A stretch of DNA of 64,000 nucleotides from Kineococcus aurantiacus. Lineage in GTDB: Bacteria; Actinomycetota; Actinomycetes; Actinomycetales; Kineococcaceae. Where the stretch lies: the NCBI RefSeq assembly GCF_013409345.1, contig NZ_JACCBB010000001.1:992001-1056000 (forward strand). The letters are read 5' to 3'. Positions within the stretch are counted from its first letter, which is position 1, and each line of letters opens with the position of its first letter. The notes below the pieces were generated by a model. The model did not search any database. It was not told where the DNA came from and saw only the letters and a program-made list of their open reading frames with translations. The translations under genes were made by a program, and so were the position numbers. Shown piece by piece: positions 17,468 to 25,901 of the stretch.

Positions 17468-18151
17468 TCAGGCCAGCGCGACGAAGATGTGCCCGGCCTC
17501 GGCCGGTGTGAGGTCCACCACGGTCCCGCCGACGCTCACCTCGACCCCCGACGTGGAGGGCTTCGCGACGACCTCGACGCCCGGGACCAGACCGGCCTCG
17601 CGGAACTTCGCCAGCAGCGGCACGTCCGTCTGCAGGGGCTCCCCCAGCCGGCGCACGACGACGCTGCGCCCGGCCACCTCGGCCGACGTCAGCGACTGCA
17701 CCCCCGCGCGGAACTCCTCCGCGGCCCCGGCCTCCCCCAGCTCGCCCAGCCCCGGGATGGGGTTGCCGTAGGGGTCGAAGTGCGGGTGGTCCAGGATCGC
17801 GCCCAGGCGCTTCTCGACCTCCTCGGAGACCACGTGCTCCCAGCGGCAGGCCTCCTCGTGGACCAGGCTCCACTCCAGGCCGATGACGTCGGTCAGCAGC
17901 CGCTCGGTGAGGCGGTGCTTGCGCATGACGCGCATGGCCTTGGTCCGCCCGGCCTCGGTCAGCTCCAGGCGGCGGTCGGTGCCCACGTGCAGGAGGCCGT
18001 CGCGCTCCATGCGGGCCACCGTCTGGGAGACCGTGGGCCCGGAGTGGTGGAGCCGCTCGGCGATGCGAGCGCGCATCGGCACGATGCCTTCCTCTTCCAG
18101 TTCGAAGACCGTCTTGAGGTACATCTCGGTGGTGTCGATGAGATCGCTCAC
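17468..18151 (-). CDS. ideR: Iron-dependent transcriptional repressor, DtxR/IdeR family
   Basis: A 227-residue metalloregulator that represses iron-uptake genes when loaded with Fe(II). The N-terminal winged HTH begins LIDTTEMYLKTVFELEEEG and carries RARIAERLHHSGPTVSQTV, very like mycobacterial IdeR. The metal-binding/dimer domain has EEACRWEHVVSEEVE and the GNPIPG turn. The C-terminal SH3-like domain is present. The GTG at 18151 is chosen by alignment with IdeR; in-frame ATGs at 18160 and 18163 are alternatives. There is no clear Shine-Dalgarno. Confidence 0.93.
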   Translation of the reverse strand: MSDLIDTTEMYLKTVFELEEEGIVPMRARIAERLHHSGPTVSQTVARMERDGLLHVGTDRRLELTEAGRTKAMRVMRKHRLTERLLTDVIGLEWSLVHEEACRWEHVVSEEVEKRLGAILDHPHFDPYGNPIPGLGELGEAGAAEEFRAGVQSLTSAEVAGRSVVVRRLGEPLQTDVPLLAKFREAGLVPGVEVVAKPSTSGVEVSVGGTVVDLTPAEAGHIFVALA

Positions 18152-18275
18152 GGGGCACATCATCCGGTATCGGGACCCGTGGTCGCACCCGTGGCCCCCG
18201 CCGCGGCACCTGCCCGGGCCCTCCCCCGCCGCCGGCGGCACCCGGTCCCCGATCGCGCCCGGGCACCGGCGCGGC

Positions 18276-18281
18276 TAGCGT
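18276..18281 (+). promoter_or_regulatory. Leaderless -10 of the photolyase gene
   Basis: TAGCGT with an 8-base spacer to the GTG at 18290; no Shine-Dalgarno lies between. Confidence 0.5.
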
Positions 18282-18289
18282 CGCCGGAC

Positions 18290-19660
18290 GTGACGGCGCG
18301 CGCGGAGAGCTCCAGTGTCCTGTGGTTCCGGCGCGACCTGCGCCTGCACGACCACCCCGCGCTGCTCGCGGCCGCCGCCGACGGCGCCGTCCTGCCGCTG
18401 TTCGTCGTCGACCCGGCGCTGTGGCGGCCCTCCGGCGACGTCCGCCGCGCCTACCTGCTGCGCTCGCTGCGCGCCCTGGACGCCCGGCTCGGCGGTCACC
18501 TGGTCGTGGAGGCCGGCGACCCCGCCGAGGTCGTCGACCGGGTCGCGGCGCGCGCCGGGGCCCGCCGCGTGCACGTCACGGCCGACGCCGGCCCCTACGG
18601 CCGCCGCCGCGACGACGCCGTGGCGCGGGCGCTGGCGGCGCACGGCCGCGAGCTCGTCCGGACCGGGACGCCCTACGCCATCGGGCCCGGGACCGTCCTG
18701 AACGGCTCGGGCAAGCCGTTCCAGGTGTTCACGCCCTTCTCCCGCGCCTGGGCCGCCCACGGCTGGCCCGCTCCCGCCGACGACCCCGGCGAGGTCCGCT
18801 GGACCGGCGGGGGCGGGGGCGTCGACGGCCCGCACTGGCCCGAGGAGCCGGACCTGGGCGACCTGGAGCTGCCCGAGGCCGGGGAGGACGCCGCGCACCG
18901 GCGCTGGGCCGACTTCCGCGCGCACGCGCTCGCCGGGTACGCCGACGAGCGCGACCGCCCCGACCACGACGGGACCTCCCAGCTCTCGCACGCCCTGAAG
19001 TGGGGCGAGGTGCACCCCCGCACGCTGCTGGCCGACCTGCGCCGCCACCGGTCCCCGGGCGCGGACACCTTCCGGACCGAGCTGTGCTGGCGCGACTTCT
19101 ACGCCGACGTCCTGTGGCACCGCCCCGACAGCGCCCGCGAGTACTACAAGCCGCAGCTGGCCGGGCTGCGCTACGCCGAGCCCGGCGAGCAGTTCGAGGC
19201 GTGGTCGCAGGGGCGCACGGGGTACCCGATCGTCGACGCCGGGATGCGGCAGATGCGGTCGGTGGGCTGGGTGCACAACCGGGTGCGGATGATCGTGGCC
19301 AGCTTCCTGGTCAAGGACCTGCACGTGGAGTGGCAGCACGGGGGCCGGGAGTTCATGCGCTGGCTGCGCGACGGGGACCTGGCCAGCAACATGCACGGCT
19401 GGCAGTGGGTGGCCGGCTCGGGCACCGACGCCTCCCCCTTCTTCCGGGTGTTCAACCCCGTCACCCAGGGCCAGCGGTTCGACCCCTCCGGCGACTACGT
19501 CCGCCAGCACGTCCCCGAGCTGCGCCACCTGCCCGGCCGCAGCGTCCACACGCCGTGGGAGGCCGCCGACGGGTACGCCCACGGGTACCCCGAGCGCATC
19601 GTCGACCACGCCCACGAGCGGCGGGTGGCGCTGGCCGAGTACGCGCGCGTGCGGGGCTGA
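18290..19660 (+). CDS. phrB: Deoxyribodipyrimidine photolyase
   Basis: A 456-residue flavoenzyme that splits UV-induced cyclobutane pyrimidine dimers using blue light. The N-terminal antenna domain begins VLWFRRDLRLHDHPALL. The FAD-binding catalytic domain contains GTSQLSHALKWGEVHPR, ELCWRDFYADVLWH, GYPIVDAGMRQM and WVHNRVRMIVASFLVKDL. It ends with ASNMHGWQWVAGSGTDASPF, whose Trp residues belong to the electron-transfer region. The length is typical of class I CPD photolyases. The GTG start sits 8 bases after TAGCGT. A small hairpin separates it from the convergent MFS gene. Confidence 0.95.
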   Translation: MTARAESSSVLWFRRDLRLHDHPALLAAAADGAVLPLFVVDPALWRPSGDVRRAYLLRSLRALDARLGGHLVVEAGDPAEVVDRVAARAGARRVHVTADAGPYGRRRDDAVARALAAHGRELVRTGTPYAIGPGTVLNGSGKPFQVFTPFSRAWAAHGWPAPADDPGEVRWTGGGGGVDGPHWPEEPDLGDLELPEAGEDAAHRRWADFRAHALAGYADERDRPDHDGTSQLSHALKWGEVHPRTLLADLRRHRSPGADTFRTELCWRDFYADVLWHRPDSAREYYKPQLAGLRYAEPGEQFEAWSQGRTGYPIVDAGMRQMRSVGWVHNRVRMIVASFLVKDLHVEWQHGGREFMRWLRDGDLASNMHGWQWVAGSGTDASPFFRVFNPVTQGQRFDPSGDYVRQHVPELRHLPGRSVHTPWEAADGYAHGYPERIVDHAHERRVALAEYARVRG

Positions 19661-19663
19661 CCC

Positions 19664-19681
19664 CCGCCGGGCCCCCGGCGG
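19664..19681. terminator. Hairpin between convergent phrB and MFS genes
   Basis: CCGCCGGG (19664-19671) pairs with CCCGGCGG (19674-19681), immediately after the phrB stop. Confidence 0.4.
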
Positions 19682-19685
19682 CGGG

Positions 19686-20972
19686 TCAGGGCGTGGGGTG
19701 CCGGGCGTCGTAGCGCAGGAAGCCCCGCTGCCAGGCGGCCAGCGCGAGCACGGCCGCGACGCAGGCCAGGCCCCCGCCGAGCGCCGCGAGCCCCTCGCCC
19801 ACGCCACCGGCGGCCGAGCCCAGGACGAGGTCGCCCAACCGGGGACCGCCCGCGACGACGACGATGAAGACCCCCTGCAACCGGCCGCGCAGGGCGTCGG
19901 GGGTGGCGACCTGCAGGATCGTGCCGCGGAAGACCGCGCTCACCGCGTCGGCGGCCCCGGAGACGGCCAGCAGCCCGACGCACAGCCACAGCTTCCAGGC
20001 GTCGCCGTCGGGGGCGAGGACGAGCACCAGCCCGAACGCCGCGACGGAGGCGCCGTAGACGCTCACGCAGCCGACGACGAACGCGCCCTGCCGGCGCACC
20101 GCGCCCAGCGGGCCGGAGAACAGCCCGGCCAGGACCGAGCCCAGCGCGAACCCCGCCCCCAGGACGCCGACGGTCCGGGCGCCGCCGCCCAGCTCGGCGG
20201 CGGCGATCGCCGGGTACAGCACGCGCGGCATGGCGAAGACCATGGCGCACAGGTCGGCCAGGAACGTCATGCGGATGTTGGGCCGGGTCCCGAGGAAGGT
20301 CATGCCCTCCAGGACCGAGCGCAGGCCCGGGCGGCGGGCGCCGGCCGCCGCGTCGGGCCGCATGGGCGGCAGCCGCCACACCCCGGCCAGGGCGGCCACG
20401 AACGTCAGCGCGTCGACGGTGTAGGCGGCCTGGAACCCCCAGCCGCCGACGAGGAACCCCGCCAGCAGCGGCCCGACGGTCAGGGCGACGGCGTTCGTCG
20501 TGCCCGACAGGGCGTTCGCGGCCGGGAGCAGCTCGCGCGGGACGATCCCGGGGACGATGGCCGAGCGGGCCGGGTTGTTGACGGCGAAGGCCGCGCTCTG
20601 CAGCGCCACGAGGCCGTAGAGCAGCCCGACGGAGTCCACGTGCAGCCACGCCTGGACCGCGATGGCGATGGACAGGACCCACAGCGCGAGCGAGGCCAGC
20701 AGGGCGACGCGGCGGCGGTCGTGCACGTCGACGAGCGCTCCCCCGTACAGCCCCAGCCCGACGAGGGGGACGAGCGCGAAGATGCCGACGAGGCCGACGG
20801 AGAACGTCGAGGAGGTCAGCGCGTAGACCTGCAGGCCGACGGTGACGACGGTCAGCTGGGTGCCGATCCCGGCGAGCGACTGGCCGATCCACAGCCACCG
20901 GAAGGCGGGGACCTCGCGCAGCGGGGTGGTGTCGGCGAGGAACCGCCGCCGGGTGACGGGTGGTGAGCTCAC
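19686..20972 (-). CDS. MFS exporter, EntS-like
   Basis: A 428-residue major facilitator transporter with about 12 membrane segments. It begins with the pattern seen in EntS/DHA3-type exporters (FRWLWIGQSLAGIGTQLTVV) and has the loop motif GALVDVHDRRRVAL between helices 2 and 3. EntS-type proteins export siderophores or drugs, and the IdeR gene is nearby, but no siderophore genes are seen here. The GTG at 20972 is preceded by TAACCT at 7 bases and no Shine-Dalgarno. Confidence 0.85.
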   Translation of the reverse strand: MSSPPVTRRRFLADTTPLREVPAFRWLWIGQSLAGIGTQLTVVTVGLQVYALTSSTFSVGLVGIFALVPLVGLGLYGGALVDVHDRRRVALLASLALWVLSIAIAVQAWLHVDSVGLLYGLVALQSAAFAVNNPARSAIVPGIVPRELLPAANALSGTTNAVALTVGPLLAGFLVGGWGFQAAYTVDALTFVAALAGVWRLPPMRPDAAAGARRPGLRSVLEGMTFLGTRPNIRMTFLADLCAMVFAMPRVLYPAIAAAELGGGARTVGVLGAGFALGSVLAGLFSGPLGAVRRQGAFVVGCVSVYGASVAAFGLVLVLAPDGDAWKLWLCVGLLAVSGAADAVSAVFRGTILQVATPDALRGRLQGVFIVVVAGGPRLGDLVLGSAAGGVGEGLAALGGGLACVAAVLALAAWQRGFLRYDARHPTP

Positions 20973-21317
20973 GCCCTGGAGGTTAAGCGGTTGCCCGGGG
21001 CGACGTCCCCCCAGGGCCCTGCGCCGGGACGCAGGAAGTCCCCGGGCGCTTCCCGCCCGGCGGTGCTGGCACCGTCGGGGCGGTCCGGTTGGACAGACCG
21101 GCGCCCGGGGACCCGGTGACTGCCGTGGATTCGCCGCGCTGCGCGGGGCGACCAGAGCGGTCCGCGTCCTGTCGCGCAGCTGCTAGCTGGCAGCCACCTC
21201 ACGCGTCCGATGGGAAACCATGTTTTCGGACCACCTCCTTCCCGTGTCCTCCGACGGTACGACGGGGTCCGCCGGTTGTCACCCCCGTTTTCCCGGCGAC
21301 CCCGGGGACCGCGCCGA

Positions 21318-21360
21318 GCCGGTCCCCGGACCGGCGCCGCGCGGGGGTCCGGGGACCGGC
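21318..21360. promoter_or_regulatory. 13-bp inverted repeat upstream of the nrtR promoter
   Basis: Perfect arms at 21318-21330 and 21348-21360 with a 17-base spacer, ending exactly where the candidate -35 begins. It may be an operator, or the terminator of an unseen short transcript. Confidence 0.45.
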
Positions 21361-21390
21361 TTGTGGCGGAGGCCCCACCGGCCCTACAGT
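21361..21390 (+). promoter_or_regulatory. Candidate promoter of the NAD operon
   Basis: TTGTGG (21361-21366), an 18-base spacer and TACAGT (21385-21390). The start is predicted near 21397, about 48 bases before the nrtR ATG. Confidence 0.5.
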
Positions 21391-21444
21391 TCTCGCCGAC
21401 CAGTTGTTGTCAGAACCACCTTTACTGATCCGGGGCCAGGGTCC

Positions 21445-22137
21445 ATGAGCACGTCCCAGCAGGCGATCCTCGTCGCGGTGTCGACGGTGATCTTCGCGCT
21501 GCTGCCCGACCGCGACGGCGCCGTGCGCGTGCACCTGCCGCTCGTGCGGCGGACCCGGGACCCCTTCGGGGGCCAGTGGGCCCTGCCCGGCGGCTGGGTG
21601 CGCACGGCCGAGAGCCTCAGCGACGCCGGGCGCCGGACGCTGGCGGAGACGACGGGCCTGCGGCCCAGCTACCTGGAGCAGCTCTACACCTTCGGGCGCC
21701 CGGACCGCTCCCCCGGCCAGCGCGTCGTGTCCGTCGTCTACTCCGCCCTCGTGCGCAACCACGAGGCGGCCGCCGCCGTCGAGGGCGAGAACGTGCGCTG
21801 GACCTCGGCCGACGACTGCACGGGACTAGCCTTCGACCACGACGAGGTCGTGCAGTACGCGCTGTGGCGGTTGCGGACGAAGGTCCAGCACGCCCACGTG
21901 GCCCAGCACTTCCTCGACGAGCAGTTCTCCCTGGCGCAGTTGCGCGAGGTGCACGAGGCGGTGCTGCAACGTCCCCTCGACCCCGCGAACTTCCGCCGCC
22001 AGGTGGAGGGGTCCGGGACCGTCGTGGAGACCGGCGAACGCCAGACCGGGGGCCGGCACCGGCCCCCCAAGCTCTACCGGGCCGTGGTCCCCGAGGGATC
22101 CGCCGGCCCGCTGCTGTCCGCCGGCCCGCTCGCCTGA
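21445..22137 (+). CDS. nrtR: NrtR-type Nudix-related transcriptional regulator of NAD synthesis
   Basis: A 230-residue two-domain regulator. The N-terminal domain is a Nudix fold with PFGGQWALPGGWVRTAESL, but its box is degenerate: the REUXEE core reads RRTLAET, so hydrolase activity is unlikely and ligand sensing (ADP-ribose in known NrtRs) fits better. The C-terminal half is a winged HTH (FSLAQLREVHEAVLQRPLD, then NFRRQVEGSGTVVETGE). It stands first before nadA-nadB-nadC, exactly where an NrtR repressor of NAD synthesis is expected. The ATG at 21445 follows a promoter-like pair. Confidence 0.9.
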   Translation: MSTSQQAILVAVSTVIFALLPDRDGAVRVHLPLVRRTRDPFGGQWALPGGWVRTAESLSDAGRRTLAETTGLRPSYLEQLYTFGRPDRSPGQRVVSVVYSALVRNHEAAAAVEGENVRWTSADDCTGLAFDHDEVVQYALWRLRTKVQHAHVAQHFLDEQFSLAQLREVHEAVLQRPLDPANFRRQVEGSGTVVETGERQTGGRHRPPKLYRAVVPEGSAGPLLSAGPLA

Positions 22138-22183
22138 GCGACCCGGGAACGTTCACAGGAACTCCTCGAGAAAAGGCTGCCCG

Positions 22184-23476
22184 ATGGCGTCCGTCCCCAC
22201 GCAGATCGCCCTGCTCACCCGCACCCCGGGGGGAGCCGACGCGACGTGCGACCCCGACCTGCCCACCGCGCCGTGGCAGTTCGACGCCGTCCCCGGGCGG
22301 CCCCTGCCGCTGCCCACGTACGGCGCGGGAGCCTCCCGGCAGGACCCCGTCCCCGCCGACGCCCCGGTGCAGCAGCAGATCCCCGCGCAGTACCGGCTGC
22401 TGCCGGCCGACGAGCTCGACCGCCGCATCCGCGCCGCCAAGCAGACCCTCGGGTCGCGCGTCACGATCCTCGGCCACGCCTACCAGCGCGACGAGATCGT
22501 CCAGCACGCCGACTTCGTGGGCGACTCCTTCCAGCTCGCCCAGCAGTCCCAGCAGCACCCCGAGGCCGAGTTCGTCGTGTTCTGCGGCGTCCACTTCATG
22601 GCCGAGACGGCCGACCTGCTCACCACCCCCGAGCAGCCCGTCATCCTGCCCAACCTGGCCGCGGGCTGCTCGATGGCCGACATGGCCGACATCGACGCCG
22701 TGCAGGCCTGCTGGGAACAGCTCGAGGCGCTCTACGGCACCGAACCCGACGCCGACGGCAAGGTCCCCGTCGTCCCGGTCACCTACATGAACTCCGCCGC
22801 GGCCCTGAAGGGTTTCTGCGGCGAGCACGGCGGGATCGTGTGCACCAGTTCCAACGCGCGCGAGGTCCTGGAGTGGGCGTTCGAGCGCGGGCAGCGCGTG
22901 CTGTTCTTCCCCGACCAGCACCTGGGCCGCAACACCGCCAAGGCCATGGGCGTCGACGTCGCCGACATGCCCCTGTGGGACCCCCGCAAACCCCGCGGCG
23001 GGAACTCCGAGGAGGCGTTGCGCGACGCCCGGGTCGTGCTGTGGCGCGGCTGGTGCTCGGTGCACCAGCGGTTCACCGTCGACCAGATCGCGCAGGCCCG
23101 CGCGAAGAACCCCGACGTCCGCGTCATCGTGCACCCCGAGTGCCCGGTGGAGGTCGTCGACGCCGCCGACGAGGCCGGGTCCACCCGGTACATCCAGCTC
23201 GCGGTCGACGCCGCCGCCCCCGGCACGGCGTTCGCGATCGGCACCGAGGTCAACATGGTCCGGCGCCTGGCCGACACCCGGCCCGACCTGACGATCGAGT
23301 GCCTGGACCCCGTCGTGTGCCCCTGCTCGACGATGTACCGCATCCACCCCGCCTACCTGGCCTGGGTGCTGGAGTCCCTCGTCGAGGGCCGGGTCGTGAA
23401 CCGGGTCAGCGTCGACGCCGGGGTGGCCGCCAACGCGCGCACGGCGGTGGAGCGGATGCTGGCGGTCGGGGCGTGA
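22184..23476 (+). CDS. nadA: Quinolinate synthase
   Basis: A 430-residue [4Fe-4S] enzyme that condenses iminoaspartate with dihydroxyacetone phosphate to quinolinate, the second step of de novo NAD synthesis. Visible motifs are ILGHAYQRDEIVQHADFVGD, FCGVHFMAETADLL (first cluster Cys), NLAAGCSMADM and ECLDPVVCPCSTMYRIHP (cluster Cys). About 70 extra N-terminal residues precede the core compared with short NadAs, a common actinobacterial extension. The ATG at 22184 has AAAAGG upstream. The stop overlaps nadB (GTGA). Confidence 0.96.
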   Translation: MASVPTQIALLTRTPGGADATCDPDLPTAPWQFDAVPGRPLPLPTYGAGASRQDPVPADAPVQQQIPAQYRLLPADELDRRIRAAKQTLGSRVTILGHAYQRDEIVQHADFVGDSFQLAQQSQQHPEAEFVVFCGVHFMAETADLLTTPEQPVILPNLAAGCSMADMADIDAVQACWEQLEALYGTEPDADGKVPVVPVTYMNSAAALKGFCGEHGGIVCTSSNAREVLEWAFERGQRVLFFPDQHLGRNTAKAMGVDVADMPLWDPRKPRGGNSEEALRDARVVLWRGWCSVHQRFTVDQIAQARAKNPDVRVIVHPECPVEVVDAADEAGSTRYIQLAVDAAAPGTAFAIGTEVNMVRRLADTRPDLTIECLDPVVCPCSTMYRIHPAYLAWVLESLVEGRVVNRVSVDAGVAANARTAVERMLAVGA

Positions 23477-25041
23477 GACACCCCGGACCCGTGGAGCTGC
23501 GCACCGACGTCCTCGTCGTCGGTGCGGGCGTCGCCGGGCTGACGGCAGCCCTGGAGGCCGCCCGGACCGGGCGGGTCGTCCTGGCCACCAAGACCTCCCT
23601 CGGCGACGGCAGCACCCACTACGCCCAGGGCGGGATCGCGGCGGCGACGGGGGCCGCCGACGTCCCCGTCCACGTCGCCGACACCCTCGCCGCGGGAGCC
23701 GGGCTGTCCAGCCCGGCGGCCGTGCAGGCGTTGTGCGCCGCCGGGCCGGGCGCCGTGCGGGTCCTGGCCGAACGGGGCGTGGAGTTCGACCGCGCCCGCT
23801 CCGGCGACTGGGCCCTGGGCCTGGAGGCCGCGCACACCACCTCGCGCATCCTGCACGCCGGCGGGGACCGGACCGGGGAGGCGATCTCGCAGGCCCTGGC
23901 CGCGGCCGTGCGGCGCAGCGACGTGGCGGTCCACGAGGACGCCTTCCTCGTGGGGCTGCTCACCTCCGGCGGCCGCGTCACGGGCGCGGAGTTCCACGTC
24001 GGGCAGGAGTCCCCGCACCTGCTGCGCGTCCACGCCGGGGCCGTCGTCCTGGCCACCGGCGGGGCCGGGCAGCTGTTCAGCCGCACGACGAACCCGCCCG
24101 TCGCCACGGCCGACGGCCTCGCGGCCGCGTTCCGGGCCGGTGCGCTCGTCGCGGACCTGGAGTTCTTCCAGTTCCACCCGACCGTGGCCGCGGTGCCCGC
24201 GCCGTTCCTCGTCTCCGAGGCCGTCCGCGGCGAGGGGGCCGTGCTGCTCGACGCCGCCGGGAACCGGTTCATGCCCGCGGTCGACCCGCGCGCCGAGCTC
24301 GCCCCGCGCGACGTCGTCGCCCGCGCCATCGCCACGGCCATGGCCGAGCACGGCGGCCGGCCCGCCCTGCTCGACGCGACGGGGGTCTCCGCGACCCTCG
24401 GCCGCCCCTTCGCCGACCGCTTCCCCGGCATCGCGCGGATGTGCGCGCAGGCCGGCCTGGACCCCGAGCACGACCCCGTGCCCGTGACGCCCGCCGCGCA
24501 CTACTGGATGGGCGGGGTCCGCACCGACGCCGCGGGCCGCACGTCGCTGCCGGGCCTGTGGGCCGCCGGGGAGGTGGCCTGCTCCGGCGTGCACGGCGCG
24601 AACCGGCTGGCCTCGAACTCCCTGCTGGAGGCCCTCGTCGCCGGCGGAACGGTCGTGGCCGACATCGCCCGCGGCGCCGCGGCGGCCCGGTTCGACGACG
24701 AGGTCACCACCGTCACCTCCCCCGCGCTGCCCCAGGCCGCGCACGTCGGGCGCCGCGAGCTGCAGGCCGCGCTGTGGGAGCACGCCGGGCTGGTGCGCGA
24801 CGAGGCCGGCCTGGCGGTCGCCACCAAGCTCCTCACCCCCCAGGAGGAACCCGTCGAGATCCTCCCCGGCGACCTCGACGTGCCCCGCGCCACGCGCGAG
24901 GACGCCAACCTGCTGCTCGCCGCGCGCCTGCTCGTCGCGGCCGCCACCGCGCGCCGGGAGAGCCTGGGCGCGCACTTCCGCAGCGACCACCCCACCAGCC
25001 CGCCGCGGCCCGTGCGCCGCAGTTCCCGGAGGACCGCGTGA
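23473..25041 (+). CDS. nadB: L-aspartate oxidase
   Basis: A 522-residue FAD enzyme oxidising L-aspartate to iminoaspartate for NadA. The N-terminal dinucleotide fold is VLVVGAGVAGLTAALEA. The substrate region has TTSRILHAGGDRTGEAI and EFFQFHPT, and the FAD C-motif is ANRLASNSLLEALV. The GTG at 23473 lies in a GTGA overlap with nadA, the usual coupling in this operon; GTG 23491, six residues later, is an alternative. A second GTGA overlap joins it to nadC. Confidence 0.95.
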   Translation: MRHPGPVELRTDVLVVGAGVAGLTAALEAARTGRVVLATKTSLGDGSTHYAQGGIAAATGAADVPVHVADTLAAGAGLSSPAAVQALCAAGPGAVRVLAERGVEFDRARSGDWALGLEAAHTTSRILHAGGDRTGEAISQALAAAVRRSDVAVHEDAFLVGLLTSGGRVTGAEFHVGQESPHLLRVHAGAVVLATGGAGQLFSRTTNPPVATADGLAAAFRAGALVADLEFFQFHPTVAAVPAPFLVSEAVRGEGAVLLDAAGNRFMPAVDPRAELAPRDVVARAIATAMAEHGGRPALLDATGVSATLGRPFADRFPGIARMCAQAGLDPEHDPVPVTPAAHYWMGGVRTDAAGRTSLPGLWAAGEVACSGVHGANRLASNSLLEALVAGGTVVADIARGAAAARFDDEVTTVTSPALPQAAHVGRRELQAALWEHAGLVRDEAGLAVATKLLTPQEEPVEILPGDLDVPRATREDANLLLAARLLVAAATARRESLGAHFRSDHPTSPPRPVRRSSRRTA

Positions 25042-25901
25042 GAACCGCAGCCGACGTCGTCGCGCTCGCCCTGGCCGAGGACGCCCCCTGGGGGGACGTC
25101 ACGAGCGAGGCCCTGCTGCCGGCCGACGCCGCCGCCGACGCCCAGCTCGTGGCCCGCGAACCGGGCGCGCTGGCCGGCACCGGGGCCGCCCGCGAGGCGT
25201 TCGCGCAGGCCGCCCGCCTCACCGGCGGGTCGCTGGACCTGCTGGAGCTGTCCGCCGACGGCACCCGCTTCGCCGCCGGGGACGTGCTGGGGCGCGTGCG
25301 CGGGACCGCCCGCGGGGTCCTGCGCGCCGAGCGCGTCGCCCTGAACCTGCTGCAGCACCTGTCGGGCGTCGCCACCCACACCGCGCGGTTCGTCGAGGCC
25401 GTGGCCGGCACGGGCGCGCGCGTCGTCGACACCCGCAAGACCACACCCGGGCTGCGCGCGCTCGAACGCGCCGCCGTGCGCGCCGGCGGCGGGCACAACC
25501 ACCGCTGGTCGCTGTCGGACGCCGTCCTGGTCAAGGACAACCACCTCGCGGTGCTGCTGGCCTCCGGGCTCGACGTCACCGCGGCGCTGAGGTCGGTGCG
25601 GGCCGCCGTGCCGCACACGACGGCGATCGAGGTGGAGGTCGACCGCCTCGACCAGCTCGACGCGGTGCTGGCCGCCGACGTCGACGTCGTGATGCTCGAC
25701 AACTTCGCCCTGGCCGACCTCGCCGAGGGCGTCCGGGTCGTCCGGGCCCGCTCCCGGGCCCTGGTCGAGGCCAGCGGCGGGGTCACCCTGCAGACCGTCG
25801 GCGCCATCGCCGCGACGGGCGTCGACCTCGTCTCGGTGGGGTCCCTGACGCAGAACCCCCGGACCCTGGACCTGGGGCTCGACACCACGGTCGCGGCGTG
25901 A
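25038..25901 (+). CDS. nadC: Nicotinate-nucleotide pyrophosphorylase (carboxylating)
   Basis: A 287-residue quinolinate phosphoribosyltransferase that makes nicotinate mononucleotide from quinolinate and PRPP. Motifs are EDAPWGDVTSEALLP, LNLLQHLSGVATHTA, VVDTRKTTPGLRALER, GGGHNHRWSLSDAVLVKDNH and the C-terminal SGGVTLQTV. The GTG in the GTGA overlap with nadB has GGAGG (25028-25032) ahead of it. It ends in another GTGA overlap with the desulfurase gene. Confidence 0.96.
   Translation: MRTAADVVALALAEDAPWGDVTSEALLPADAAADAQLVAREPGALAGTGAAREAFAQAARLTGGSLDLLELSADGTRFAAGDVLGRVRGTARGVLRAERVALNLLQHLSGVATHTARFVEAVAGTGARVVDTRKTTPGLRALERAAVRAGGGHNHRWSLSDAVLVKDNHLAVLLASGLDVTAALRSVRAAVPHTTAIEVEVDRLDQLDAVLAADVDVVMLDNFALADLAEGVRVVRARSRALVEASGGVTLQTVGAIAATGVDLVSVGSLTQNPRTLDLGLDTTVAA

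Larger units (their letters stand above)
20973..21444. other. 472-base divergent intergenic region before the NAD operon
   Basis: No convincing gene is seen. At the left edge is the MFS -10 (TAACCT, minus strand, 20980-20985). Other landmarks are the near-palindrome GCTGCTAGCTGGCAGC around 21179-21194, AAACCATGTTT near 21217, GTTGTCA at 21275-21281 repeated at 21406-21412, and a 13-base-pair hairpin at 21318-21360 directly upstream of the nrtR promoter. Small open frames here have shadow-like composition. Confidence 0.5.

Noticed and set aside
18152-18163. ATG starts upstream of the IdeR GTG
   Set aside because: They add only three or four residues not seen in the aligned IdeR N-terminus as I recall it; kept as alternatives rather than the call.
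19686-20972. Calling the MFS gene a siderophore exporter because IdeR is near
   Set aside because: There are no siderophore synthesis genes and no recognisable IdeR box upstream; the phrB gene intervenes.
20990-21060. C-run hairpins resembling the actinobacterial 6C RNA
   Set aside because: Only one run of six C is present and the paired-hairpin layout of that RNA family could not be drawn.
20969-21202. Small minus-strand open frame in the NAD spacer
   Set aside because: It has no ribosome binding site, shadow-like composition, and would run over the MFS promoter.
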